Assembly: GCF_037977055.1 (NCBI RefSeq)
Contig: NZ_CP150274.1
Location: forward strand, 7,068,001 to 7,132,000
DNA from: Paenibacillus sp. FSL K6-1096
Lineage (GTDB): Bacteria; Bacillota; Bacilli; Paenibacillales; Paenibacillaceae
Length of the DNA: 64,000 nt
Direction of reading: 5' to 3'
The notes under the pieces were generated by a model, which saw nothing but the letters and a program-made list of their open reading frames with translations, had not been told where the DNA came from and ran no database searches. The position numbers were made by a program, and so were the translations under genes. This document shows, piece after piece, positions 33,739 through 43,181 of this stretch (position 1 is its first letter; every line of letters starts with the position of its first letter).

Positions 33739-34257
33739 ATGAATAACTATATATTGTCTTTTACAAAAAAGTTTGATCATTTTTTCGTGCAAAAAGAAAT
33801 ATCAAATATTATTTATTTACATGATAAGGATGATAATGAGAAGTTAGACCATGTCCTTTTCTTTGAGAAAGACGATGGTAATGTTATAGGTTTGTATATA
33901 AGAGGCATGAATCCGTTAATTTCAGTGAATAGAGTTTACGATTTGGATGATTTTAATTTATTCGCAAGTTATGAAGGAGTGATTGAATCTAAGGAAAATA
34001 TTAAATTCAGAATAGAGTATATAAGTTTGTTTTTTAGCTCTGAATATAACGAACTATTAGGTTTTTATTTATCGAATATCGATGCGTCCAGTTCTCTACT
34101 TGTATTACTTTTACAAGATGAGATTAATGTGAAAAAGAATTGTAGTAAGTCAGATGCTAGTAAGCTACTTAAAAAGTATTCGAATGAAGGTTATATAACT
34201 TACGAAAAAAAGAGTGGGAATGATTGGAAAGGAATAAAAAAGGAATGTCAACATTAA
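33739..34257 (+). CDS. Probable immunity protein for the preceding toxin
   Basis: 172 residues, unknown family. It begins nine bases after the toxin stop codon (GGAGAG is the only site; a GTG at 33727 overlaps it). It is acidic and Phe/Tyr-rich (FFEKDDGNVIGLYIRGMNPL, ISLFFSSEYNELLGFYLSN), a usual look for immunity proteins. It shares the AT-rich composition of the toxin tip, unlike the rest of the region. The immunity role is inferred from position and composition only. Confidence 0.65.
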   Translation: MNNYILSFTKKFDHFFVQKEISNIIYLHDKDDNEKLDHVLFFEKDDGNVIGLYIRGMNPLISVNRVYDLDDFNLFASYEGVIESKENIKFRIEYISLFFSSEYNELLGFYLSNIDASSSLLVLLLQDEINVKKNCSKSDASKLLKKYSNEGYITYEKKSGNDWKGIKKECQH

Positions 34258-34359
34258 ACTAAATAATTTTTTTGATCTATTAGTCTTCATATTATGAACC
34301 AATAAGTTTCCTTCGTTTCAGGTGAATCACAAAATCACCTTATGGCTGAAGGACAGAAT

Positions 34360-34397
34360 AAAAAACCTTGATCGGCTCCGGCCGTTCAAGGTTTTTT
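34360..34397. terminator. Rho-independent terminator, bidirectional
   Basis: AAAAAACCTTGA pairs with TCAAGGTTTTTT, with CGG/CCG inside. It closes the toxin-immunity unit. Confidence 0.9.
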
Positions 34398-34471
34398 GCA
34401 TTGATCCGTCTAGCGTCTGAACCATTAGAACAGAATCATTGAATCGCCTATATTTTCCGTAGAATCAGCTA

Positions 34472-34501
34472 TTAAAGATTACTCTGCATTAAAACTATAA
34501 T
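34472..34501 (+). promoter_or_regulatory. Possible promoter of the glucanase gene
   Basis: TTAAAG, 18 bases, TATAAT, about 117 bases before the start codon. The rest of the 34258-34617 gap holds the terminator above and nothing else I can name. Confidence 0.4.
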
Positions 34502-34617
34502 GAGTGTGTATTGCAGCGAAGCCGAAAGGAGGCTAAAGATAATTTGAAACCGCTATCATATTGTGTTTCGGTAAAATACTTTGTTTCCGCTTAACCCTAA
34601 CTCTGAGGAGGAATAGA

Positions 34618-37600
34618 ATGCGTAACAAGTATACTGTATGGTCGCTAGTAGTCACGCTGATCATCTCAACGCTGTTTATGGCCGCAGGACCGCTGACCCG
34701 CTCGTCGGCTGCGGGTGGGCCGAATCTGACGCTGAACAAAACCATCACATCCAGCGGGCAATCGCAGAATTATACGCCGGATAACGTGAAGGACAGTAAC
34801 CAGAGCACCTATTGGGAGAGTGCTAACAGTGCTTTTCCCCAGTGGATTCAGGTGGATCTGGGATCGCTTACCAGCATTGACCAGCTTGTGCTGAAGCTGC
34901 CGGCCAGCTGGGAGACACGGACGCAGACGCTGGCGGTGCAGGGCAGCACGAACGGCTCCAATTATACCGATATCGTCGGCTCTGCTGCGTATGAATTTAA
35001 TCCTGGAGTGGCGGGCAACAGTGTTACCATTGACTTCGCCGCTGCCAATACGCGTTATGTCCGTCTCCTGTTCAGCGCGAACACGGGATGGCCGGCAGGG
35101 CAGTTGTCCGAGCTTGAGATTTACGGCTCCAGCAGTCCAACCGCTACACCTGCTGCTAGCCCTCTTCCAGCCGGAACCTATGAAGCAGAGGCCGCTGCCC
35201 TCTCCGGCGGAGCCAGAGTGAACACCGATCATACGGGATTCTCGGGCACAGGCTTTGTCGACAACTACCTGGCCCAAGGTCCGGCAACAACCTTCACGGT
35301 CAATGTTACGGCAGCCGGATCGCGCAATGTGACGCTGCGGTATGCCAATGCGACTGGCAGCAGCATGACGGTCAGCATCTATGTGAACGGGGTCAAGCTG
35401 CGGCAGACGAGCTTACCTAATCTGGCGAACTGGGATACCTGGGGCACGAAGGCTGAAGTACTCCCGCTGAATGCCGGCAGCAATACGATTGCCTATAAAT
35501 ATGATGCAGGAGATACGGGGAACGTCAATCTGGATCTGATCACGGTAGCCGACACTGTGACTGCTACGCCAACCCCTGTACCTACAGCATCTCCTACAGC
35601 TGCACCTACCGCCACACCTGTGCAGACAGCCACACCGGCACCTACGGCTACACCTGTTCCAACAGCAACTGCATCCCCAGGGACGAACATTGCTATCGGC
35701 AAAGCGATCAGCGCTTCCTCCACCACCCAGAATTACGCCGCAAGCAATGCTAACGACAATAACACGGGAACCTATTGGGAAGGAAACGGCAATCCCAGTA
35801 CCTTAACGCTTGATCTTGGTGCCAATCATAATATTACGTCCATTGTGCTGAAGCTCAACCCGGCTGCAGAATGGGCTACCCGCACCCAGAATATTCAGGT
35901 TCTGGGCCAGAATCAGAACAGTTCGGCCTTCAGCAATCTGGTATCCGCCCAGACCTACACCTTCAATCCGGCTTCCGGCAATACAGTCACGATTCCGGTT
36001 ACGGCTACGGTTCAGCGGCTCCAGCTGAATATTGCCTCCAACTCCGGCGCACCTGCCGGACAAATTGCCGAATTCCAGGTCTATGGCACACCGGCGCCGA
36101 ACCCGGACCTGACGATTACAGGCCTAAGCTGGACGCCAGCGTCTCCGTTGGAGAGCAGTGCGGTAACCCTGAACGCAGTGGTGAAAAATATCGGGAATGC
36201 CGCAGCCCCAGCCACCACCGTTAACTTCTATCTGAACGGCGAGCTGGCCGGCTCTGCACCGGTAACAGCATTGGCGGCCGGTGCTTCGGCTACCGTATCC
36301 TTGAATGCCGGAATGAAGCCTGCCGGAACTTATACGCTCAATGCCAAGGTGGATGAGGCGGGCCAGGTCATTGAGCAGAATGACAGCAACAACAGCTACA
36401 CGAATGCATCACCGCTGGTGATTGCACCTGTATCCAGCTCGGATCTGGTGGGGACCACATCGTGGTCACCATCCACACCGTCGGCAGGCAGCAGTGTAGC
36501 ATTCACAGTGAATCTTAAGAATCAGGGCAATCTCGCATCCGCAAGCGGTTCGCATGGCGTTACCGTTGTGCTGAAGAACTCGTCCGGCGCGACCGTACAG
36601 ACTTTTACCGGCTCATACAGCGGTGTGATTGCAGCCGGAGCTTCTGTGAATGTCACCCTTCCGGGCACCTGGAGCGCAGTGAACGGAAACTACACGGTTA
36701 CTATGACCATTGCCGCAGATGCCAATGAGGTGACCGCCAAGCAGGGCAATAATGTACAAAATGCCAATCTCGTCGTCTATGCCATGCGCGGAGCCAGTGT
36801 CCCGTACAGCCGTTATGATACGGAGGATGCAACGCGCGGCGGTTCTGCGGTGGTGAAATCCGCACCGAATTTCGATCAGTCGCTAACAGCTTCGGAGGCT
36901 TCAGGCCAGAGCTACATCGCCCTGCCGTCAAACGGCTCTTATGCCCAGTGGACGGTCAGACCCGGCCAGGGCGGTGCCGGTGTTACTATGAGATTCACAA
37001 TGCCGGACTCGGCAGACGGCATGGGCCTTACCGGTGCGCTTGATGTATACGTCAATGGAACCAAGGCCAAAACCATTTCGCTCACCTCTTACTATGCATG
37101 GCAATACTTCTCCGGAGACCAGCCGGGCGATGCGCCAAGCGCCGGACGTCCGCTGTTCCGGTTCGATGAAGTCCACTGGAAGCTGGATACACCGCTGCAG
37201 CCAGGTGACACGATACGGATTCAGAAGAATAACGGGGACAATCTGGAGTATGGGGTCGATTTCCTGGAGATCGAGCCTGTTCCGGCAGCCATTGCCCGCC
37301 CGGCGAACGCTGTATCGGTCACCGATTTCGGAGCCGTCGCCGGGGATGGGCAGGATGATCTTGCCGCATTCAACAGTGCAGTAGCTGCGGCTGTAGCTGG
37401 AGGGAAAACACTCTACATTCCGGCGGGAACCTTCAACCTCAGCAGCATGTGGGTCATTGGCTCAGTGAACAACATGATTAACAACATCACGATAACAGGG
37501 GCCGGCTACTGGCATACGAATCTGCAATTTACGAATCCGAACGCAGCGGGCGGAGGCATCTCCTTCCGCGTCCAGGGCAAGCTGGATTTCAGCAACTTGT

Positions 37601-38490
37601 ATATGAACTCGAATCTGCGGTCCCGCTACAACCAGAATGCCATCTACAAAGGACTGATGGATAACTTCGGCAACAACTCGGTAATCCATGAGGTGTGGAT
37701 TGAGCATTTTGAATGCGGCATGTGGGTGGGGGATTATGCGCGGACGCCGGCGATTTTTGCGAACAATCTGCTTGTCGAGAACAGCCGCATCCGCAACAAT
37801 CTGGCGGACGGCATCAACTTCTCCCAAGGGACCAGCAACTCCACCGTCCGCAATACGAATGTGCGCAATAACGGGGATGACGGTCTGGCGGTTTGGCCGA
37901 GCAACACGTTTGGGGCACCGGATGCGGTGAACAATACGTTTTCGTACAATACGATTGAGAATAACTGGCGTGCCGGCGGCATCGGCATCTTCGGAGGCAG
38001 CGGCCACAAGGCGGATCACAACTACATTATCGACACGGTCGGCGGCTCCGGCATCCGTCTGAATACGACCTTCCCGGGTGCGCATTTCAACAACAATACA
38101 GGAATGGTATTCTCGGATACGACCATTATCAACAGCGGCACCAGCCAAGACCTGTATAACGGGGAACGCGGCGCGATTGATCTCGAAGCATCCAGTGACC
38201 CGATCAAGAATATTACCTTCACCAACATCGACATCATCAACACCCAGCGCGATGCAATCCAGTTCGGCTATGGGGGCGGCTTCTCCAATATTGTGTTCAA
38301 CAACATCAACATCAACGGCACCGGACTCGATGGAGTAACTACCTCGCGGTTCTCCGGCGCTCATAAAGGAGCAGCTATCTACACGTATACCGGCAACGGC
38401 TCGGCTACTTTTAACAACTTGACGACCAGCAATATTGCCTATCCGAGCCTGTACTACATTCAGAGCGGGTTCGGGCTGTTGATTCAGTGA
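34618..38490 (+). CDS. Secreted GH87-type alpha-1,3-glucanase (mycodextranase-like), multidomain
   Basis: 1290 residues. The start is the ATG at 34618 behind GAGGAGGA; residues 1-32 are a signal peptide ending SSA. Domains in order: discoidin/F5/8-C-like carbohydrate-binding (35-178), CBM6/35-like beta-sandwich (about 185-318), Thr/Pro linker (TPTPVPTASPTAAPT), second discoidin-like domain (about 360-495), two CARDB-like domains (500-615 and 618-720), another CBM35-like domain (to about 895). The end (from VSVTDFGAVAGDGQDD) is a right-handed beta-helix catalytic domain with NNGDDGLAVW, the likely Asp pair of GH87 enzymes. It would cut alpha-1,3-glucan of fungal walls or dental-type mutan. GH87 is preferred over pectate lyase for the GDDGLAVW context. 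Confidence 0.78.
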   Translation: MRNKYTVWSLVVTLIISTLFMAAGPLTRSSAAGGPNLTLNKTITSSGQSQNYTPDNVKDSNQSTYWESANSAFPQWIQVDLGSLTSIDQLVLKLPASWETRTQTLAVQGSTNGSNYTDIVGSAAYEFNPGVAGNSVTIDFAAANTRYVRLLFSANTGWPAGQLSELEIYGSSSPTATPAASPLPAGTYEAEAAALSGGARVNTDHTGFSGTGFVDNYLAQGPATTFTVNVTAAGSRNVTLRYANATGSSMTVSIYVNGVKLRQTSLPNLANWDTWGTKAEVLPLNAGSNTIAYKYDAGDTGNVNLDLITVADTVTATPTPVPTASPTAAPTATPVQTATPAPTATPVPTATASPGTNIAIGKAISASSTTQNYAASNANDNNTGTYWEGNGNPSTLTLDLGANHNITSIVLKLNPAAEWATRTQNIQVLGQNQNSSAFSNLVSAQTYTFNPASGNTVTIPVTATVQRLQLNIASNSGAPAGQIAEFQVYGTPAPNPDLTITGLSWTPASPLESSAVTLNAVVKNIGNAAAPATTVNFYLNGELAGSAPVTALAAGASATVSLNAGMKPAGTYTLNAKVDEAGQVIEQNDSNNSYTNASPLVIAPVSSSDLVGTTSWSPSTPSAGSSVAFTVNLKNQGNLASASGSHGVTVVLKNSSGATVQTFTGSYSGVIAAGASVNVTLPGTWSAVNGNYTVTMTIAADANEVTAKQGNNVQNANLVVYAMRGASVPYSRYDTEDATRGGSAVVKSAPNFDQSLTASEASGQSYIALPSNGSYAQWTVRPGQGGAGVTMRFTMPDSADGMGLTGALDVYVNGTKAKTISLTSYYAWQYFSGDQPGDAPSAGRPLFRFDEVHWKLDTPLQPGDTIRIQKNNGDNLEYGVDFLEIEPVPAAIARPANAVSVTDFGAVAGDGQDDLAAFNSAVAAAVAGGKTLYIPAGTFNLSSMWVIGSVNNMINNITITGAGYWHTNLQFTNPNAAGGGISFRVQGKLDFSNLYMNSNLRSRYNQNAIYKGLMDNFGNNSVIHEVWIEHFECGMWVGDYARTPAIFANNLLVENSRIRNNLADGINFSQGTSNSTVRNTNVRNNGDDGLAVWPSNTFGAPDAVNNTFSYNTIENNWRAGGIGIFGGSGHKADHNYIIDTVGGSGIRLNTTFPGAHFNNNTGMVFSDTTIINSGTSQDLYNGERGAIDLEASSDPIKNITFTNIDIINTQRDAIQFGYGGGFSNIVFNNININGTGLDGVTTSRFSGAHKGAAIYTYTGNGSATFNNLTTSNIAYPSLYYIQSGFGLLIQ

Positions 38491-38513
38491 AGTAACTGGG
38501 ATTGAGCATAGAG

Positions 38514-38537
38514 AGAGGGGCCTTGGGCTCCTCTTTC
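38514..38537 (+). terminator. Rho-independent terminator
   Basis: AGAGGGGCC pairs with GGCTCCTCT around TTG, then TTC. It follows the glucanase gene. Confidence 0.7.
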
Positions 38538-38645
38538 TGCTATTGTGCGGAGGTTATCTTTCTGCAATACTAGCTATACTATCGCATGAGCAAGCTAAAT
38601 ATAAGCAACCTATATAATAGTAGAAAACAAAGGAGCACAATCATT

Positions 38646-39494
38646 ATGAATACGGATTCATCATCCGCTATTGCGGCGGGTTACCGGCACTCTGTACTGC
38701 TCTTGCCCGATGGGACAGTCAGTGCGTGCGGCGAGAATACATACGGACAATGTGAAGTGAGCGGCTGGCGCAATATTGTTGCAGTGGCTGCGGGCAATGC
38801 CCATACAGGCAACTCACATACGGTAGGCCTTCAATCTGACGGTACGGTGATAGCGGCAGGCTGGAACAAGCATGACCAATGCAATGTCAGCGGCTGGCGC
38901 GATATTGTGGCTATTGCCGCAGGCTGGCGGCGCACGGTTGGTTTGAAGACCGACGGCACAGTAGTTGCGGCTGGGCGGAACAATGAGGGCCAATGCGAAG
39001 TCAGCGGCTGGCAGGACATCGTTGCAGTGACAGCGGGGGACTGGCATACGGTAGGACTCCGGGCGGACGGAACAGTGGCTGCTGCGGGGAACAACCGCTA
39101 TGGACAATTGAAGGCCGGCGGCTGGCAAAAGATTACGATGGCCGCAGCGGGCTACCTGCATACGGTTGGACTCCGGGCGGATGGCACTGTCGCTGCGGCA
39201 GGCCTGAATAAGCGCGGCCAATGCGAGGTTGGCGGCTGGTGCAGCATTACGGCGGTTGCCGCAGGCAGCCATCATACAGTGGGCCTGCAATCTGACGGAA
39301 CAGTGATAGCGTCTGGATGGAATGAATACGGGCAATGCGAGGTAAGCGGCTGGTCAGATATTGTTGCTATTGCGGCAGGCTGCACCCACACGCTCGGTCT
39401 CCGGTCGGATGGCATAGTGGTTGCGGCGGGGAGTAATGCTTATGGGCAATGTGATACATCAGCTCTGCTGAGCAGCCAGTCCTCCTCATCTTAA
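38646..39494 (+). CDS. RCC1-repeat beta-propeller protein
   Basis: 282 residues from the ATG at 38646 behind AAAGGAGC; an open stretch to 38586 lacks a site. About seven repeats of roughly 37 residues with the pattern AAGxxHTVGLxxDGTVxAAG followed by NxxGQCxVSGW, the RCC1 pattern; a single sheet ring (propeller) is expected. No signal peptide, so cytoplasmic. RCC1 proteins in bacteria have no agreed function. High identity between repeats points to recent internal duplication. Its stop codon lies inside the first KdpE-like box of the kdpD promoter. Confidence 0.85.
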   Translation: MNTDSSSAIAAGYRHSVLLLPDGTVSACGENTYGQCEVSGWRNIVAVAAGNAHTGNSHTVGLQSDGTVIAAGWNKHDQCNVSGWRDIVAIAAGWRRTVGLKTDGTVVAAGRNNEGQCEVSGWQDIVAVTAGDWHTVGLRADGTVAAAGNNRYGQLKAGGWQKITMAAAGYLHTVGLRADGTVAAAGLNKRGQCEVGGWCSITAVAAGSHHTVGLQSDGTVIASGWNEYGQCEVSGWSDIVAIAAGCTHTLGLRSDGIVVAAGSNAYGQCDTSALLSSQSSSS

Positions 39495-39565
39495 TACAAT
39501 CTTAATGCAATCTTAATGCCATAGCGGAATCCATAATCCTATGCTGATGAAGCACATGCTATACT
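39488..39565 (+). promoter_or_regulatory. kdpD promoter with three KdpE-like boxes
   Basis: ATCTTAAT occurs at 39488, 39499 and 39510, spaced exactly 11 bases. A -10-like TATACT lies at 39560-39565, 50 bases from the start of the last box. The same 50-base geometry is found at the two other promoters of the cluster. Confidence 0.7.
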
Positions 39566-39610
39566 TACGCTAGCACAGAACAATGTTCATTAAGGAAAGG
39601 ATGCCTGCGG

Positions 39611-42271
39611 ATGACAGGGCAGATAACAGCGGCAAAACGGCGGGGCCGGCTGACTATATTCTTCGGTTATGTACCCGGCTCTGGGATAACCGGCGCCATG
39701 CTGGATGCCGCCCGTATAGAGCAGCAACATGGGGTAAAGGTAGCTGTTGGCTGTATAGCTGCCCTTGGCCGGGCGGAAGCCGCAGAGCGGCTTGCCGGGC
39801 TGGAGCAGCTGGCGCCCCTGGAAGTGGCTGTGAACGGAATAACCCTGCAGGAATTCGACCTCGACCGGGCGATCCGCAGGCGGCCGGAGCTGATCCTGCT
39901 GGATGAGCTGGCCCACACCAACGCTCCGGGACTACGCCACAAAAGGCGGTATCAGGACGTTGAGGAGCTGCTGCGTGCAGGCATCAACGTCTATACTACG
40001 ATAACGATTGAGCATATGGAGACGCTGGCGGACGCGGTTGCTTCCATAACAGGCATCCTTGTGGCCGAGCGGATTCCTGACAGTGTATTCGGCAGTGCCG
40101 AACGGGTGGAGTTCATCGACATCGCGCCGGCCGACTGGCTGGACCGCCTGAAGAAGGGCCGTATCTATCCAGCCGAAGAACAGCAGCAACAGGCTGCGGA
40201 GCTGTACACCCTCCCGAAGCTGATGGCCCTGCGGGACATCGCCTTGCGCTATACAGCAGACCAGCAGAAGCGGATTGCCCAGCGGGTTGGGGAGGGGGCA
40301 GCTGCGGAAGATATGAACGCCAAGGAGCATATCCTGGTCTGTCTATCCTCCGCCGTGTCCAGCAGGAAGGTCATCCGGACGGCAGCCAGAATGGCGGACA
40401 GCCTGCACGCGGAGTTCACCGCGCTGTTCGTGGAGACATCCAGAACGAAGGAATTAACCGTGAAAAGCAAGGCGGAGCTGCGGGAGAATCTGAGGCTGGC
40501 CGAGCAGCTTGGCGCTCAGGTGGCGACCGTCTACGGAGAGGATGTGCCGGGACAAATTGCGGAATACGCCAGAACGAGCCGCGTCACCAAAATCCTCCTC
40601 GGACATTCGCAGCACCGGAGCCGCTGGCCGTCTGCGGCCCCTTTTATCGATAAGCTGACTGCCGCCGCTCCGGGGATGGATATTTATATTATCCCGGATC
40701 ATGGGTCTGCCGTCTGTCAAGGGGTACGGCCCTACACGAAGCCTCCGCTGCTGTCGCTGACGGATACAGCTACCACCCTGGGTATTCTGCTGGTCTGTAC
40801 ACTAATTGGTTTATGGTTCAAGAGCCTCGGCTTCAGTGAAGCGAATATTATCACCGTCTATATTCTCGGTGTCCTGCTGGACGCGATGGTGACCAAGGGG
40901 CGGCTGTACAGCGCGGTGACTTCGATTTTGAGCGTGCTGGTGTTTAATTATTTTTTCACCGAGCCTTATTTCTCGTTGCGGGCCTATGATTCCGGCTATC
41001 CGGTGACGTTCCTCGTCATGCTATCGGCTTCTTTCATCACCAGTACGCTGACGCTGCGGGTCAAAGAGCAGGCGCGGGAATCGGCGCAGAAGGCTTACCG
41101 GACTGAGGTGCTGCTGGAGACCAGCCGCAAGCTGCAGCAGGCGAAGGATACCCCGGCGATTATCAACGAGACGGCGCTGCAAATGCTGAAGCTGCTGGAC
41201 CGGAGCGTAATTATCTATGAGGTGGACGAAGGCGGGCTCACTGAGCCGCAGGTCTATACGAAGGCCGGAAGCGCTGCGGATGCCAGCGAGTATACAACAG
41301 AAGCGGAACGCAAGGTTGCCGGGTGGGTGCTGCGGAACAATAAACGGGCAGGCGCGTCCACTGATACGTTCTCATCGGCCCATGGCCTGTATCATGCGGT
41401 GCGCAGCGGTGACACGGTGTTCGCGGTGGCGGGGATTGTGATGGAGCAGGAGGAGCCGCTGGAGGTTTTTGAGAAAAGCCTGATGATCGCTATGCTGGGA
41501 GAATGCGCCCTCGCCCTGGAGAAAGACAAGCTGAATGAGAAGCAGAAGGAAATCTCCCTGCAAATCCGCCAGGAGCAGCTCCGCACCAATCTGCTGCGCG
41601 GCATCTCGCATGATCTGCGCACGCCGCTGACCAGTATTTCCGGTAATGCAGGCATCCTCATCGGCAACTCGGCAGTGCTCAGTGAGGAGCAGAAGCAGGA
41701 GTTGTACAGTGACATCTATGACGATTCCATGTGGCTGATCAATCTGGTGGAGAATCTGCTTTCCATTACCCGGCTCGACAATGGAGCGATTCATCTGCAA
41801 ATGCAGGCAGAGCTGCTGGAGGAAGTGATCGCAGAAGCGCTGCTGCATGTGAACCGCCATAAGGTTGACCATGTGATCCGGGTGCTGCTCACGGATGAGC
41901 TGCTGATGGCGCGGATGGATTCACGGCTGATTATTCAGGTGATCATCAATCTGGTGGATAATGCAATTAAGTACAGCGGGGCCGGGTCACATATTACGAT
42001 TTCAGCCAAAAGAGAGAAGGGGCTGGTAGTAGTAGAGGTCGCCGATGACGGTCCGGGAATCTCTGCTGAAGCAAAGGCCAAGGTGTTCGAGATGTTCTAC
42101 ACGGCCGATAATGTGCGGGGAGACGGCAGGCGCGGGCTGGGCCTCGGGCTGGCGTTATGCAAATCGATCATTCATGCCCACGGCGGCCAAATTGAGATAC
42201 TAGATCATGCACCGCAGGGGACGGTCTTCCGCTTCACCCTGCTGGCAGAGGAGGTGAATGTCCATGAATAA
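39611..42271 (+). CDS. kdpD: Potassium sensor histidine kinase KdpD
   Basis: 886 residues (E. coli 894). Order: KdpD sensor domain (1-210), UspA-like domain (about 235-365), four-helix DUF4118 membrane region (about 385-490), GAF-like region (to about 640), HisKA with ISHDLRTPLTS (His667) and HATPase ending DNVRGDGRRGLGLGLAL. The Walker A that family members keep as GxxPGxGKT reads GYVPGSGIT at residues 19-27: the Lys is Ile. Walker B-like ELILLDELAHTNAPG is intact. The nearby tandem sensor protein has both Walker A sites intact. The start is the ATG at 39611; AAGGAAAGG lies 13-20 bases before it. Confidence 0.93.
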   Translation: MTGQITAAKRRGRLTIFFGYVPGSGITGAMLDAARIEQQHGVKVAVGCIAALGRAEAAERLAGLEQLAPLEVAVNGITLQEFDLDRAIRRRPELILLDELAHTNAPGLRHKRRYQDVEELLRAGINVYTTITIEHMETLADAVASITGILVAERIPDSVFGSAERVEFIDIAPADWLDRLKKGRIYPAEEQQQQAAELYTLPKLMALRDIALRYTADQQKRIAQRVGEGAAAEDMNAKEHILVCLSSAVSSRKVIRTAARMADSLHAEFTALFVETSRTKELTVKSKAELRENLRLAEQLGAQVATVYGEDVPGQIAEYARTSRVTKILLGHSQHRSRWPSAAPFIDKLTAAAPGMDIYIIPDHGSAVCQGVRPYTKPPLLSLTDTATTLGILLVCTLIGLWFKSLGFSEANIITVYILGVLLDAMVTKGRLYSAVTSILSVLVFNYFFTEPYFSLRAYDSGYPVTFLVMLSASFITSTLTLRVKEQARESAQKAYRTEVLLETSRKLQQAKDTPAIINETALQMLKLLDRSVIIYEVDEGGLTEPQVYTKAGSAADASEYTTEAERKVAGWVLRNNKRAGASTDTFSSAHGLYHAVRSGDTVFAVAGIVMEQEEPLEVFEKSLMIAMLGECALALEKDKLNEKQKEISLQIRQEQLRTNLLRGISHDLRTPLTSISGNAGILIGNSAVLSEEQKQELYSDIYDDSMWLINLVENLLSITRLDNGAIHLQMQAELLEEVIAEALLHVNRHKVDHVIRVLLTDELLMARMDSRLIIQVIINLVDNAIKYSGAGSHITISAKREKGLVVVEVADDGPGISAEAKAKVFEMFYTADNVRGDGRRGLGLGLALCKSIIHAHGGQIEILDHAPQGTVFRFTLLAEEVNVHE

Positions 42272-42980
42272 ACCGATGATTCTGGTCGTGGAGGACGACA
42301 AGCCAATCCGCAAGCTGATTACGACAACCCTGGAGACGCAAGGATATAAATATCATACGGCCGAGACGGGCGAAGCCTCAATTCTGGAGGCGGTGTCCAG
42401 CCAGCCGGATCTCATGATTCTGGATCTGGGCCTGCCGGATATGGACGGCGTTGAGATTATCCGCAAGGTCCGGGCCTGGTCGAACCTGCCGATTATTGTG
42501 GTCAGCGCCCGCAGTGAGGACCGCGATAAAATCGAAGCGCTGGACGCCGGGGCCGATGACTATCTGACCAAGCCCTTCAGCGTGGATGAGCTGCTGGCCA
42601 GACTGCGGGTCAGCCTGCGGCGCATCCGGGGAGACAGCGAGAAGCTGATGAGGGATGCGTCTGTTTTTACGAACGGTAATCTGAGAATTGACTATGCGGC
42701 GGGCTGTGTCTGGCTGGAGGAGGAGGAAATCCACCTGACCCCCATCGAGTATAAACTGCTGTGTCTGCTGGCCAAGAATGTGGGCAAGGTACTGACCCAT
42801 AATTATATCCTGCATGAAATCTGGGGCAGTCCCACCTATGACATTCCGGCCCTGCGGGTATTCATGGCTACGCTCCGCAAGAAGATCGAGCGCAGCCCTT
42901 CCCAGCCGAAGGTGATCCAGACCCATATCGGCGTGGGCTACCGGATGCTGCAGGCGGGGGACGACAACAGGGGGATCTGA
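42264..42980 (+). CDS. kdpE: Response regulator KdpE
   Basis: 238 residues, OmpR/PhoB type: receiver (VVEDDKPIRKL; phospho-Asp in LDLGLPDMDG; Lys in DDYLTKPFS) and a winged-helix DNA-binding domain (ELTPIEYKLL-like HLTPIEYKLLCLLAKN, then VGYRML). It activates kdp transcription when phosphorylated by KdpD. The start at 42264 overlaps the kdpD stop by eight bases and has GAGGAGG at optimal distance; an ATG six bases earlier is too close. A terminator follows, separating it from the downstream promoter. Confidence 0.94.
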   Translation: MNKPMILVVEDDKPIRKLITTTLETQGYKYHTAETGEASILEAVSSQPDLMILDLGLPDMDGVEIIRKVRAWSNLPIIVVSARSEDRDKIEALDAGADDYLTKPFSVDELLARLRVSLRRIRGDSEKLMRDASVFTNGNLRIDYAAGCVWLEEEEIHLTPIEYKLLCLLAKNVGKVLTHNYILHEIWGSPTYDIPALRVFMATLRKKIERSPSQPKVIQTHIGVGYRMLQAGDDNRGI

Positions 42981-43017
42981 GGCATAGGAACGGAGGGACA
43001 CAGTTGTTGTAAAGGAG

Positions 43018-43046
43018 AACCATGTCTGTAGAGGCATGGTTTTTTG
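43018..43046 (+). terminator. Rho-independent terminator after kdpE
   Basis: AACCATG pairs with CATGGTT around a short loop, then a T run. Confidence 0.85.
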
Positions 43047-43085
43047 CTGTTGCTGCAAGAGTGGAGCCAGCAGGATTTATACGCA

Positions 43086-43141
43086 ATCTTAATTCCCGGC
43101 GCCAAACCCTAATCCTGAACTAATGCGCCGGGTGGTACGCT
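43086..43141 (+). promoter_or_regulatory. KdpE-like box and promoter before the small membrane gene
   Basis: ATCTTAAT at 43086, CCTAATCC at +22, CTGAAC at +29 and TACGCT starting at +50. CTGAACTAATG is shared word for word with the kdpF promoter, as is the 15-base gap to TACGCT. A decayed box may lie 11 bases upstream. Confidence 0.6.
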
Positions 43142-43181
43142 GTATCCTGAAGTGACACACATGTGAAAGAAGGCCTTGGGA

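Noticed and set aside
39375..42271. Intact Walker A in the N-terminal domain of KdpD
   Set aside because: The segment reads GYVPGSGIT; the essential Lys is absent, so the domain is called degenerate.
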